Shown here one piece after another: positions 47,601-56,169 of a stretch of 64,000 nucleotides of DNA (the stretch's first letter is position 1; the number at the start of each line of letters is the position of its first letter). The stretch lies in contig OX345636.1 of NCBI GenBank assembly GCA_947044365.1, positions 38,319,200-38,383,199 on the forward strand, written 5' to 3'. Origin of the DNA: Petrosia ficiformis (lineage: Eukaryota; Porifera; Demospongiae; Haplosclerida; Petrosiidae). A model generated the notes under the pieces. That model had not been told where the DNA came from. It saw only the letters and a list, made by a program, of their open reading frames with translations, and ran no database searches. The position numbers and the translations under genes are program-made.

Positions 47601-48447
47601 ATAATAATTTTGTAGAATCTGAGATTATAATATCTACCTTTATACCAGGAGCCCATAAGAGTAGGAGTGGTAAACGACCACACATTTAATTAAATTGGTC
47701 AAACAATCTGTCTGACCGTCTGTTGCTAATTTTAGAACCACGTGTATATGCCTTCGTTAAATATGGCGTCTACACCTCGACGATCTCCAAGGTTAGCTAT
47801 AAAACAAACACGCCTGGAGGCAGAAATGGTGTCACCTACTATCAGGAAAGTGAGAGCATGCTTTGGGGAAGCCAAGAAAAAACTGTTTAGTCCTATACAG
47901 GAGTGTTTGACATCATTGCCTTCTGTCATTGAAGTGATTGCTTCCTACTACACTTTGTCAATGGCTTCACTGTATAGGAACATCTTCATAGTCTACAAGA
48001 GGCAGAATATTGCTCAATTCTTTTCATCAATGCAGTATATAGTAGCCGTTCATTTTCTTGAAGCCATATTATTTTAACGAAGGCGTATACACGTAGGTTC
48101 TAAAAATAGTAACAGACGGTCAGACAGATAGTTTCACCAATTTAATTAAATGTGTGGTCGTTTACCGCTCATACTCTTGCACTTTCTGGTCAACATCATT
48201 ATGGGCTCCTGAAAATGCAATGACAAGAATATATCCCTATAATGGTGGCAGTACAAATACTGAAACATGAAGATATTGCATGATAATAGGCTATCTCTAA
48301 TCATAACCTCATCATTGCCATTTGTCAAAATCGCTTCTTCCAACTGTTATTATAATTCATTATGCAGGGTCGGTGCACAGTGTGAAAATGACCTTTGTAG
48401 GTGTTCAGGACAGTGATGATGAAGGGGAAGAGCAGAGGTACAATTAA
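34714..48447 (+). CDS. Gene C: DOMON-EGF-SEA single-pass membrane protein
   Basis: Eleven exons: 34714-34902, 35700-35755, 36594-36850, 41117-41182, 41855-42070, 43762-43826, 43979-44139, 44889-45027, 45655-45854, 46268-46371, 48368-48447. They sum to 1533 bp, 510 residues plus stop. Residues 1-19 are a signal peptide. A DOMON-type domain spans about 20-167 (WTVSGENVEFTVS, GWVGVGFS, DIVVGATNG), then a Thr/Ser linker, an EGF module (about 227-260, CSSNPCDQICN...CSCREGF), a SEA-like domain (about 262-400) and a transmembrane helix (about 424-446) after an acidic stretch. The tail is ~60 residues and acidic at the end. DOMON domains bind haem or sugar; the ligand here is unknown. A partial paralogue starts at 63953. 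Confidence 0.85.
34975..35125. repeat. GC-stem palindrome, hairpin family H, copy 1
   Basis: Long inverted repeat from ATGCTAATAGGTCCTATAT to its inverse near 35125, centred on the GCCCGGGCC...GGCCGGGC region. TA runs flank it. Relatives at 35245-35405 and 55720-55885. Lies in gene C intron 1. Confidence 0.8.
35245..35405. repeat. GC-stem palindrome, hairpin family H, copy 2
   Basis: Inverted repeat around GATGTGATATAGCCCGAGCC and GGGCTATATCACATCCGAGG, with ACACTTACAGGTCTTATAT outer arms. Flanked by (TA)n on the left (35190-35237). Confidence 0.8.
35500..35640. repeat. (TA)n microsatellite clusters
   Basis: Three TA runs broken by a short stretch that reads as another degenerate member of the same repeat neighbourhood (CTCACCACATCAAAGGGATG, also found near 55908). 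Confidence 0.85.
36975..38716 (+). repeat. Intron 3 duplication, copy 1
   Basis: Starts near ATTACTTCTCTGGGGCTCTTG and runs to GTCAACAAAATTAAAC. The same order of blocks recurs at 38733-40015, with copy 1 carrying an extra MITE and flank. No coding content. Confidence 0.75.
38076..38398. mobile_element. hAT-type MITE (TAGGGCTGGAAC ends)
   Basis: Inverted ends TAGGGCTGGAAC and GTTCCAGCCCTA, with subterminal TATCCAGATA-like motifs on both sides. hAT superfamily from the TAGGG...CCCTA termini. Copy 2 of the duplication keeps only a damaged left part near 39782. Confidence 0.6.
38733..40015 (+). repeat. Intron 3 duplication, copy 2
   Basis: Parallel to 36975-38716 through shared blocks such as TTCTCTGGGGCTCTTGAAC, TGTTCATGACATAAAAATAA, CATCCTGGCAAGGA and CAACAAAATTAAA. 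Small indels throughout, so the duplication is not very recent. Confidence 0.75.
42430..42695. mobile_element. hAT MITE with 8-bp target duplication
   Basis: Ends TAGGGCTGGGAATCG and CGAGTTCCAGCACTA. Flanking octamers ATTTTAAT and ATTTAAAT differ at one base, as expected of an aged 8-bp hAT duplication. In gene C intron 5. Confidence 0.65.
43285..43580 (-). repeat. Dispersed repeat, inverted relative of 21604-22010
   Basis: Reads ATCCCTATGATTGCTTTATGG through AGCTAGCTATTAGTTCC to CTTTCTGCTGGTCTGTAGAG and GCGCGCGTTCT, the reverse order of the 21.6-22.0 kb copy. Lies in gene C intron 5. Confidence 0.7.
44350..44620. repeat. Hairpin-rich insert in gene C intron 7
   Basis: Contains ACTTATTGCAC...GTGCAATAAGT (44378-44407) and GGTCAATAAAGGT...ACCTTTATTGACT (about 44538-44613), two separate inverted pairs. 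MITE-like, no coding content. Confidence 0.5.
45855..45902 (+). repeat. (GT)n microsatellite acting as splice donor
   Basis: The transmembrane exon of gene C ends in TTGGG directly before GTGTGTGTGTGTGTC. Only GG|GTGTGT gives the phase 2 needed for the next exon (46268), so the intron seems to begin with the microsatellite itself. Confidence 0.65.
46777..47120. mobile_element. Foldback element with nested insert
   Basis: Arms about 46780-46845 and 47048-47118, sharing TATAAAACG, GGATCA, GGATTACGG, CATGTGACTGGTTATTCCAT in inverse. The central ~165 bp recurs at 51361-51535 inside another foldback. In gene C's last intron. Confidence 0.75.
46881..47047 (+). repeat. ~170-bp repeat N, copy 1
   Basis: From GAATAAAACATTCGATAAAT to CTACAACACGAATCATG. 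Matches 51361-51535 in the same orientation, with differences mainly in the middle. Confidence 0.8.
47213..47552. mobile_element. MITE, TAGTG...CCTATAC family, copy 2
   Basis: Begins TAGTGCTGTACCTATACT and ends AGTATAAGTACTACTA, a loose inverted end. Same family as 32450-32845. In gene C's last intron. Confidence 0.65.
47646..48211. mobile_element. CAGGAGC-type TIR element with inner ORF
   Basis: Outer ends CAGGAGCCCATAA and the inverse ending GGGCTCCTG. Long inverted arms (about 47665-47763 and 48062-48172) include GGTAAACGACCACACATTTA and CTGTCTGACCGTCTGTT. The terminus resembles that of the 6172-6401 MITE. The single-copy middle holds an ORF. Confidence 0.7.
47763..48077 (+). pseudogene. 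ORF inside TIR element, unknown (captured exon?)
   Basis: ATG at 47763 sits just inside the left arm. It encodes about 104 residues, MASTPRRSPRLA at the start and then a mildly basic stretch up to KKLFSP, then a part that looks non-conserved and ends in the right arm. The opening resembles the basic N-terminus of nuclear or transposon proteins. It may be a first exon of a transposase kept in a shortened element, or a captured gene piece. No domain recognised. Confidence 0.3.
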
Positions 48448-48718
48448 ACAGACCAAGTTTACTTGCAGTCATCAAAAATGTGTTAAACAATAATTTAGAA
48501 TACGGTTTCCAATCAAAAACTTTGTCATATTTTAATACCTTTTTTTATTCATTAGCGTAATCATTATTATCTTTTTTGAATCAATGTTTTTTTATCAAGT
48601 AAATTCACATTTCTGCTCAACACTAGTGAAATTTATCCTATCTCAGTGGGAACATACCATGTTTTTTAGCACTCCTATCAATTCAAAGTTGTCACAAATC
48701 TGGTCAATTGGTAGTACA

Positions 48719-48812
48719 CTATCATCTTTATAATTATATATAAATTATATATATAATATTATATAATTTATATATATATAATATATATATAAATTATATA
48801 TATAAAGATGAT
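48719..48812. repeat. Palindrome with AT core
   Basis: CTATCATCTTTATA and its inverse TATAAAGATGATAG bracket about 65 bp of ATATAT-type sequence. Confidence 0.75.
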
Positions 48813-48939
48813 AGATAGAAAACATGCAACTAATATAACCAAACCAATTGGTTGAAACAACCACTAATTTAAACAGTGTACTATATAACAGAAAATAGGA
48901 ACAATTACTATGTTGCTTATTGGATACACACATGTACAT

Positions 48940-49150
48940 GTACTTTGCATTAGAAACATAATAAGCATGTTTATTACAGAAAGTATTATGTTCCTAATGG
49001 ATAGTACATCCATTAGGAACATAATAATTCCCTTTCGGAACATAATAATTCCCATTAAGAACATAATATTTATATTTATAATGGAAAGTAAATATTGTTT
49101 TTCATTAATATTGGCTTCTTATGTTTCTATAGATGCTTCATTATTAAAAT
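48940..49150. repeat. GTTCCTAATGGATAG palindrome and GAACATAATAA repeats
   Basis: 48988-49022 is a perfect inverted repeat (ATGTTCCTAATGGAT AGTAC ATCCATTAGGAACAT). It is followed by three GAACATAATAATTCC-type units. The wider segment is similar to 31510-31650. Confidence 0.7.
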
Positions 49151-49239
49151 AATTAAAAGCAAATGAAACTCATGTAATGTAAACCTATCAGTTTTTACAG
49201 TGATGCTTGGTGTGTACAAAGGGCAGAGTTGTAATCAGC

Positions 49240-50690
49240 TGATAATTGTAACTATCTCAGCAGACTCTTGACAAAGGACATGCTCACAGGCCTGTTATTG
49301 CAATTGCCTCAATCCTCTCTCAGCTAGAAATGAACTCTGAGTGTCCTTCTAAGAATTTGGCACTGGAGAGAAGAGTGTGGAGGCCAAGAACGGATGCGAT
49401 AACACCAGACCGACCAACGCGACTTGCCTTTCAGAAATGGCATGACTATAGTTAGCAGATAAAGGTCTCATTTGTTAACGGAATCAACCAGATAAACCAC
49501 TCGACCAACTAAGTATGGCCATGCACCACCATCAAAAAATGAGCTCTTGATTTTTCGTTCCTTCCCATGTCCGGACCTGGTGAGGTTCCCCGTGTTGAGT
49601 CAAATTAATCCACAGGCTCCTCTCCTGGTGGTGCCCTTCCATCAATTTAAGTTCAGCCTTGTGACCATACTCTCCCTGGAACCTAAAGGCTTGGATTTCT
49701 TGAGAGATGCCGATCTCCTCACCGACATTGGTTATGGCTGGGACTATGAAATTATCTGCTGGTCTTAAAATGGTTGCCCTCCAATTGTTCCTTGTTAAAG
49801 CCTGGGGTTTGGATTATACTCATTCCAATTGGCAGAACACTATAGCGACTGGCATTATTATCTTTTTTCACTATCTCCCCGAGTCCGGATTGGGCAATTT
49901 GCACTGCTGCTGCCTTCCTTGGATGTGATAGCCATTTTTCAATCTCCCTCTCTGGAATTGAACCTTAATACTCTCTCAGTCACCTTTTGTGGCGATGGCA
50001 GGTGAATACCCTACCATCGAAAGTTGATGGGGCAGAAATGTGAATGAACGTTGCTGGCACAGTGATTGGAGCAGAGCAGTTACTATGAATCACCAAGGAA
50101 CCAGGAGGCCAAATCAACCCACACTGGTTTTGGAATAAATATGTCTCTTCCAAATTAATTGAGTTGGGATCTCTTGCATGTATTGGCTGCTATCAAATAA
50201 ACTATAACGAGCCATTTGCAGAAGATTTGGAGAGTGGGTGAGTTTGCATTGCATAGTCGTGTCTGCACATAGGGGACAATAAAGGAAGCTTATTTTACCA
50301 GGTTGATTCTGCCAGTAGTCACATGCTTGTCTCAAAGATTAAGCTATGCAAATATGAACATTTGAATCTGGGAAGTTTGTCGAGGGAGAGTACCTTGCAA
50401 ATTTCCACCAAACAACGCAACTAAACATACTCAGAAGCAATCCCACCAATTACAACAATTATAACAGGTTGCTGGGCAGTGGGCACACCAAGGTATCAAG
50501 GCAAACAAACATACAGCCTCAAAAAATTGGTCCCCTGAACTGAATCTTTCAGTGCATGGACCAGTTTTTCGCAAAAAAATTGGTCTCCACTTTAAAAAAT
50601 TGTGTTTTGGCGAGTCAGCCAAAGCTGAAGAGCTTCACAGTCAAAGCATAGTCTCGCCAGGCCAGCCCCTCACACGCTACGCAGGAAGAG
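49240..50690. other. Higher-GC unassigned stretch, probable old element
   Basis: Less AT-rich than its surroundings, with ORFs of 60-76 codons on both strands but no recognisable motif. It may be a decayed retroelement. I could not assign it. Confidence 0.3.
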
Positions 50691-50699
50691 GGTCTGGTC

Positions 50700-50966
50700 T
50701 ACGAAAGCCCTTAGCGACATTCTCGTTCATGTTCTCGTACCTGACAAACTGGGGGGTCTGGGGGCTCCGCCCCCCAGTTTAGGCCCTTAGATCGTTAGGG
50801 TTATCATCCATGTTGTTTGAGTATGGTTTAATTTGTGGCCACGCCTTATTTTTACACCCACGCTTCATTTTTATATGTCGCTAGTGCATGACGCAACCAA
50901 TACGAGACGTGCTCGAACACAAACAAGAACATGAACGAGAATGTCGCTAAGGGCTTCCGTAGTGGT
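50700..50966. mobile_element. TIR element, CGAAAGCCCTTAGCGACATT arms
   Basis: Arms 50701-50740 and 50926-50966 are inverted (AGCCCTTAGCGACATTCTCG and its complement). A further C/G-rich hairpin, AACTGGGGGG...CCCCCCAGTTT, lies inside at 50747-50780. No coding content. Confidence 0.75.
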
Positions 50967-51159
50967 CAAACTCACATGTTGCATCCGTGTTTAACATGCC
51001 ACAGTTTTTGTGGCGTGTTAACCACAGGCAAAGTGTATAAAGTATGCATTAGTGTTGCAGTCAGCGGGTTTCTTAAGTGAGTGAAGTTAATTAAAACTAA
51101 TATCCTTCCCCTCGACTTATAGGCCGCCGGGTTGTATATACGTGATATACCACCCGGTT

Positions 51160-51707
51160 CGATAACCGCAGGTGTATATTACGGGTAGTACGAAAATGAG
51201 GAATGAGAAACGGAGAAATCAGAAATAGGAAACGAAGAAATACGGAAACAAATAGGCAGCACATGGCAGGGATAATAGATCTCACAGCTGATAGTGTGGA
51301 TCAACTGTAATATTCACTTCTCCCGTTTTTGATGCTTAATTTCAGTTGGGTGTGAATTGTGTGAATAAAACATTCGATAAATTTATAACCTTGTTCTGAT
51401 GATAACCTAACAATGATAGGCCTACTGGCTCGCTGCGCTTGATAACTAATAGATTTAGCCACCTTTACGAAGGGCTCGCGCTACCCGCTCGTCCCTATTT
51501 CCTGGGTTCAACGTTTCTACAACACTAATCATGCATCAAAAACGGGAGAGGCAAATATTAGTTGACCCGATAGCGTTATCCAACTAAGGTAAAACAGAAA
51601 CAATACTATTGTTTCCGTATTTCTCCGTATCCTATTTCCGATTTCTCCGTTTCTCGTTCCTCATTTTAGTACTACCCGTATACTACTGATATACTCACCT
51701 CGACGTG
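51160..51707. mobile_element. Nested foldback element
   Basis: Outer arms about 51170-51252 and 51600-51690 share GGAAATAGG-, CGGAGAAAT- and ACGGGTAGTAC-type blocks in inverse. Inner arms 51303-51333 and 51532-51566 (CCCGTTTTTGATGC / GCATCAAAAACGGG) enclose repeat N copy 2. This gives three layers of insertion or folding. Confidence 0.7.
51361..51535 (+). repeat. ~170-bp repeat N, copy 2
   Basis: GAATAAAACATTCGATAAAT to CTACAACACTAATCATG, matching 46881-47047, again at the centre of an inverted repeat. Confidence 0.8.
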
Positions 51708-51959
51708 ACAATTGCCGAGCATGCGCATTACCATCTACCATCTGCAGTTAGAGCTGAAAAATGGAACCAACACGAAAGACGAAGCGGCTCTCGTTATACC
51801 ATGTCTGCTTTACTATTTAAATTCACTACATCACCCAAGGTAGATGAAATGAAGCGTAAGGTTATACCTAAGAACACAGATAAGTGTACCCAGTGGGCAT
51901 CGAAAGCCTTTAATGACTATTGTGCATTTGGCATGTTTGACGTTTCTGTAAGTTACTGA
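51705..51959 (+). pseudogene. Crypton-like (DUF3504) N-terminal relic
   Basis: The frame contains IPKNTDKCTQWASKAFNDY, clearly parallel to PKNTAKNTEWAIRNFMEW of the 7076 ORF. Only this segment remains; the frame stops after DVSVSY. The hairpin at 51970-52110 follows directly. A second copy of the same DVSVSY/hairpin junction lies at 55480-55650, so the relic was duplicated as a unit. Confidence 0.55.
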
Positions 51960-51964
51960 ATATT

Positions 51965-52110
51965 TTATATGTACCATGTCATCTTGGCGTATATAGCGAA
52001 TATAAGACCTTCACCCCTCGATATCAGCCCTCGGCTTCGCCTCAGACTGATATCTCAGGGCTCAGGTCTTATATTTGCTATATTCACCTCTAAGCCATGA
52101 TATACGTATA
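51965..52110. repeat. Palindromic hairpin, family K, copy 1
   Basis: CGAATATAAGACC...GGTCTTATATTTGC arms, stem extending to CATGTCATCTTGGCGTATAT and its inverse, centre at CTCGGCTTCGCCTCAG. Related copy at 55506-55650. TA-rich sequence follows. Confidence 0.75.
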
Positions 52111-52262
52111 TATATATATTACATATAGCTATATGTCTATATATAATATAAATTTACTATATATAATTATTTATATATATTATTATTATTATTTATAGAT
52201 ATTATATTTATAAATTATTGTAATTATATAAATATATAATTATATATAATTATATATATACA
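52110..52262. repeat. AT-rich low-complexity stretch
   Basis: TATATA, ATTATTATT and similar runs with no structure beyond simple repeats. Confidence 0.85.
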
Positions 52263-52339
52263 GTTGCATAAATTTCAATCTAGTTTGTCATACAGGTTGG
52301 TGTGGCTACATGCATGATGCTACTATGACATTATGTGCA

Positions 52340-53842
52340 CCAAGCAGTGGCGTAGGAAGCACTGGAAAATTGGGGGGGCTGAGTGGCGGTGCGAAAAATT
52401 TTTGGCTTGTTAATTATTCATGAGGGGTGTGGCTAATTACATAGAAATAGAGATGAAAATAAAAATAAAAATAAAAGTGATAATGGTTAGATCTAATTAA
52501 TTGGAGATGTCCCACATACTTGGGACGATTCCAATATCTATTAAAATTGAAAGTACCATTCGGGCATTAAAAACCCACAGACGGATTGACAACAGTTGGA
52601 TTAAATTTCTAGTTGCTAGAGATAGGGGGATGCCATTGATTGATGCCACCTTTGAGGCAATTATTTTTAGTGTTCTCAGACCAATAGGTGTCCAAATACC
52701 AAAAGTCTCCACTATCAGGGGAAAAAATAAATCACCTGTGGCGGTTACATCCTTTTCATGTTTATCATCCTTGTCTAATTCTCCTGCTTCGCCTGCTGCA
52801 CCTGGGTGTTCTGATGCACGCGAGAGAAATTGTGACTGAAATGAATTCCTCACACTGACGTCGAAATAACCTGGCTTGCCAAAACTGAAATCAGGATGAA
52901 ACACATCGCCAGGACGATTATTGTTATTTGTACCACACCGTTGTTCCCTTAACGCACCTTTGTTGTCCATCAACAAAGTGTGCCAGACCACTTCACTCAG
53001 AGCATCGTGACGTTTGATTCTAAGTGGGCCGTGTCCGCAATTATCAATGGTCTGCCCACAAACGCATCTAACTGGGTGAGGGAAAATATGACGCCCAAGC
53101 CACATTGACAACGAAAGAGTGAATTCTTGTCTGGACATGGTGAGGCCTAAATTAGGGTTAGGAATTGCCCGCAACCATGCTCCAGTCTCAGGGGTGCCAA
53201 TGGTATTTAGTCGTGCCTTATCCCTCAAAGGAACTGATGCTTTAAGATTAACCAAAGATTCTGTATCAATGGCATATTGGAGTGACTTCTGGGAGGCAAG
53301 CTTGATATCCACATTCGGGTATAAGGACTGCAATTCTTCCCTCAAAGAACTGTCAGAAACAGACACATCAACATTACCAATATCTTTATCACCTCTAAGA
53401 AGATGGAGGACGAGATCTTTTGATGAATTTAAACTACCAATGTAAGCTGCAGGTGCAGAGGAAGAAGCCCTCCTAAGACCCAGGCCACCAAAACTGATAG
53501 GGAGTGATGCCTGCAACATAGAAGTGTCGTCTAAAGATGAATGAATGATGGATTCCAAGGATTGGTGCAAACCAGAATCAAAGAGATTATATGAGGTCGT
53601 AATGAGGTCAGGAGGTGTGGCTAATTATGACGTATTAGTTATCTCAAAATAATAATTATCTGCGCAATAATTAGAAATTCGGAAGTTTAGCAATTAATTA
53701 GTACTGGTTTCACTGCTGTTCTTATCTACAAGACACGATGATAGACTCAATTAAACATTACAGGGGGGCTCAAAATTGATTTGGGGGGGGGGGGGGGGGG
53801 GCTGAGCACTCCCTGGCCCCCCCTGAAAAACGCCTATATGGC
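52340..53842 (-). mobile_element. Composite element: G-rich repeat ends around a LINE fragment
   Basis: The left end is GTGGCGTAGGAAGCACTGG...GGGGGGGCTGAG; the right end is GGGGG...CTGAGCACTCC...CCCCCCTGAAAAACGCC. They resemble the two sides of one G-rich repeat family in invertebrates. The middle is a minus-strand LINE C-terminal frame. A pure run of about 18-20 G lies at 53783-53801. Confidence 0.5.
52497..53570 (-). pseudogene. LINE Pol C-terminus with restriction-like endonuclease
   Basis: An open 357-residue frame on the minus strand. LPISFGGLGLRRA near residues 23-35 and AAYIGSL match the region after the RT in LINE or polyprotein C-termini. RDKARL, then CVCGQTIDNCGHG...RHDAL, then RPGDVF and YFDVSV suggest a zinc-binding site followed by an endonuclease of the R-x(n)-PD-x(n)-D kind seen in R2-like and related non-LTR elements. 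The RT itself is absent, so this is a fragment, most likely 5'-truncated. Exact clade not determined. Confidence 0.6.
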
Positions 53843-54071
53843 ACCAAGTATAAAAGTGTACACTAGAATAAATTAAATTATGTGTTTGCAGGTTCCAAAC
53901 CCTTTTGTTGGTCCAAACTGCCAGATACAATCATTTGAAGTGGTTGTTGGTTAAAATATATGAGTAGACAGCACCATAAAATTACACTGCTTCGACTAAT
54001 TGGTTATAATTAGTACAAAATAGTTACGGCATTAGCAGGTATGTATACATAATAATCTAAACAACCATATA

Positions 54072-54701
54072 CAGTGGAACCTCCATTTAACGAACAGTTT
54101 GGGGATTTTTACTTTGTCCTTTATACAGAGGTGTCCTTTACAAGGAGGTTCTCCAGTTCAGGCACTGGTAACGCAAACTTAAGACTTTATAAGACTCAGA
54201 ATTGCTTCAAAGAAGATGTATTAAGAAATCCACAGATGTATATTTATTTTTCATCATCACCAGGAAGATATTTAGGCGAGCGCTTCAAAGTTTAGCAGTC
54301 TATGGGTAACGCCCACTTTTATACTCGCCTGAATAAGTTCTACATTTTGAACAAGACTGAGTTTTAACTTACTTAGTTTGCTAGAAGACCTTCTGAGAAA
54401 GCCATAGATACCAAAATCACTCTTCGTTAGTAACAAGAAAGTATTATAACGAGTGTTTGAAAGTACAATTGTCAGTGGCAACGCCCTACGTCCGTTAAAT
54501 GGAAGTACTATTCACGTGTTAACTGTATTGATGGAATCGAGCGTTGTCCGTTATCCGTTATCCGTTATCCGTTAAATAGAGAGTCCGTTCCAAGGAGGTT
54601 AGTAAGGTACAATAATAGCCGTCAGTTCAATCCGTGCATTGGTTGCGTCCATTAAACGAAGTGTCCGTTACAAGGAGTGTCCGTTAAGGGAGGTTTCACT
54701 G
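54072..54701. mobile_element. pogo/Tigger-like MITE
   Basis: Ends CAGTGGAACCTCC and GGAGGTTTCACTG, flanked by TA on both sides, as in the Tc1/mariner-pogo group. Inside are TCCGTTATCCGTTATCCG tandem units. No transposase frame, so non-autonomous. Confidence 0.72.
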
Positions 54702-54920
54702 TAATTAATTGTTAAATCCTTGCAACTGTACTAACCAATAAAATAGTTATTTTAACAATTTTGTTTTTGCAGTGTGTATATATATATATATATACCATAG
54801 TTAACAGAAACATCAAAGAGCCGACAGGGCGTATATATGGCATATATCCCCGACCACAGGGCAGTTATACAACCGCAGGGAAGTTATACAACCACATCAA
54901 AGTTCATTCACGAGTTCAGC

Positions 54921-55255
54921 AGAGATATAGACCTTGTGCGGCTGACGTCATAAGTTTAAATTTTCCGTATATTTACCGTATAATAAGTGTTTTTGAGTGG
55001 CAAAAGAATGTTTTTTTCTATTGCATTCTCCAGAAAAAGCGCACTTGGAATCACGAGCAGACAATATGTTGTTCAATTCCTAATGGGAACTACCAAACTG
55101 TTGAGATTCATCGACTTTCTGCTTGCAGTAGAGAGAACGCAGCAAATAATGGACTCCACTAAACTGTATTGTATAGTATCTTGCCACTCAAAATGGCCGA
55201 TTCGCCGTATATTTCCGTGTTAGATGACGTAACCGCACAAGGTCTATATGCCATA
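54921..55255. mobile_element. Foldback element, GACCTTGTGCGG arms
   Basis: Arms 54921-55005 and 55178-55255 share TATAGACCTTGTGCGG, GACGTCA/GACGTAA and TTGAGTGGCAA in inverse. A looser outer pairing extends to GGCATATATCCCC near 54838. Confidence 0.65.
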
Positions 55256-55505
55256 TATCATCCCTGGTATGACGTCATGCACATGCGCAGTCGATCTAGT
55301 CACCAAAAGTCTACAGAGAATGAAGGCTATGTCGACAAGTAAACACACAAAAGAAGCTCTCTTTGTCTCTTAAAAAAAAGAACCAATAGATGGGCGTTTC
55401 TCCCAAGAACTATTCGCCCCATATCGCTGAAAGTGTAAGGTGTGTTAGCCTGTTACTCGTGTCCATTGTCCTGTTCTTCTTTGATGTTTCTGTTAGCTAT
55501 AGTAT

Positions 55506-55650
55506 ATATTATATATACCATGGTTTCTCGGTATATATGGTGAATATAAGACCCGAGCACGGAGATATTGGCCCTCAGCTTCGCCTCGGGCCAATATCTC
55601 GGTGCTTGGGTCTTATATTCGCCATATATCCCTCAAAGCCATGGTATATA
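55506..55650. repeat. Palindromic hairpin, family K, copy 2
   Basis: ACCATGG...GAATATAAGACCCGAGC through GCTTCGCCTCGGG to TCTTATATTCGCC...CCATGGT. The same family as 51965-52110, preceded by the same GTTTCTGTTAG-like junction. Confidence 0.82.
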
Positions 55651-55653
55651 TAT

Positions 55654-55704
<51 letters not shown>

Positions 55705-55720
55705 GTAATATAATTATATA
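55650..55720. repeat. (TA)n microsatellite
   Basis: TA run between two palindromes of families K and H. Confidence 0.9.
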
Positions 55721-55885
55721 GTATGCTAACAGGTCCTATGTACAAAATATAGGGCCTGAGTTTTGTGTTCGACGATGTGATATAGCCCGAGCCTGTGAGG
55801 GCTATATCACATCCAAGGACACAAAACAAAGGTCCTAATGCAGTTTATAGGACCTATTAGCATACTGTATACAATATATATTGTA
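55720..55885. repeat. GC-stem palindrome, hairpin family H, copy 3
   Basis: Arms share ATGCTAACAGGTCCTATGT, TTTTGTGTTCGA and GATGTGATATAGCCC in inverse. Related to 34975-35125 and 35245-35405. Confidence 0.82.
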
Positions 55886-55939
55886 TGATGGCGAGATCAT
55901 ATATAGAACTCACGACATCAAAGGGGATGATGTCACAAT

Positions 55940-55941
55940 CA

Positions 55942-56014
<73 letters not shown>

Positions 56015-56110
56015 GCTTATTAATCATTATTATTATTATTATTATTATTATGTGAATTATTTATAAATTATATATAATAATTTATGATTATTATAATATG
56101 GAAGGTATGT
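55940..56110. repeat. AT-rich microsatellite cluster
   Basis: (TA)n, then (ATT)n, then further AT-rich sequence. Confidence 0.85.
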
Positions 56111-56169
56111 GTAGTCTAATTCAAGATGTATAACTGCAACAAAAAGTTCAGCTTTTTCTCTTCAAATTT

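Noticed and set aside
53885..53955. Short frame after TTTGCAG with a stop (VPNPFVGPNCQ...)
   Set aside because: Looks like a terminal exon but has no upstream partner among the repeats.
55390..55713. 107-codon frame through a palindrome and TA run
   Set aside because: Translation of hairpin and microsatellite sequence.
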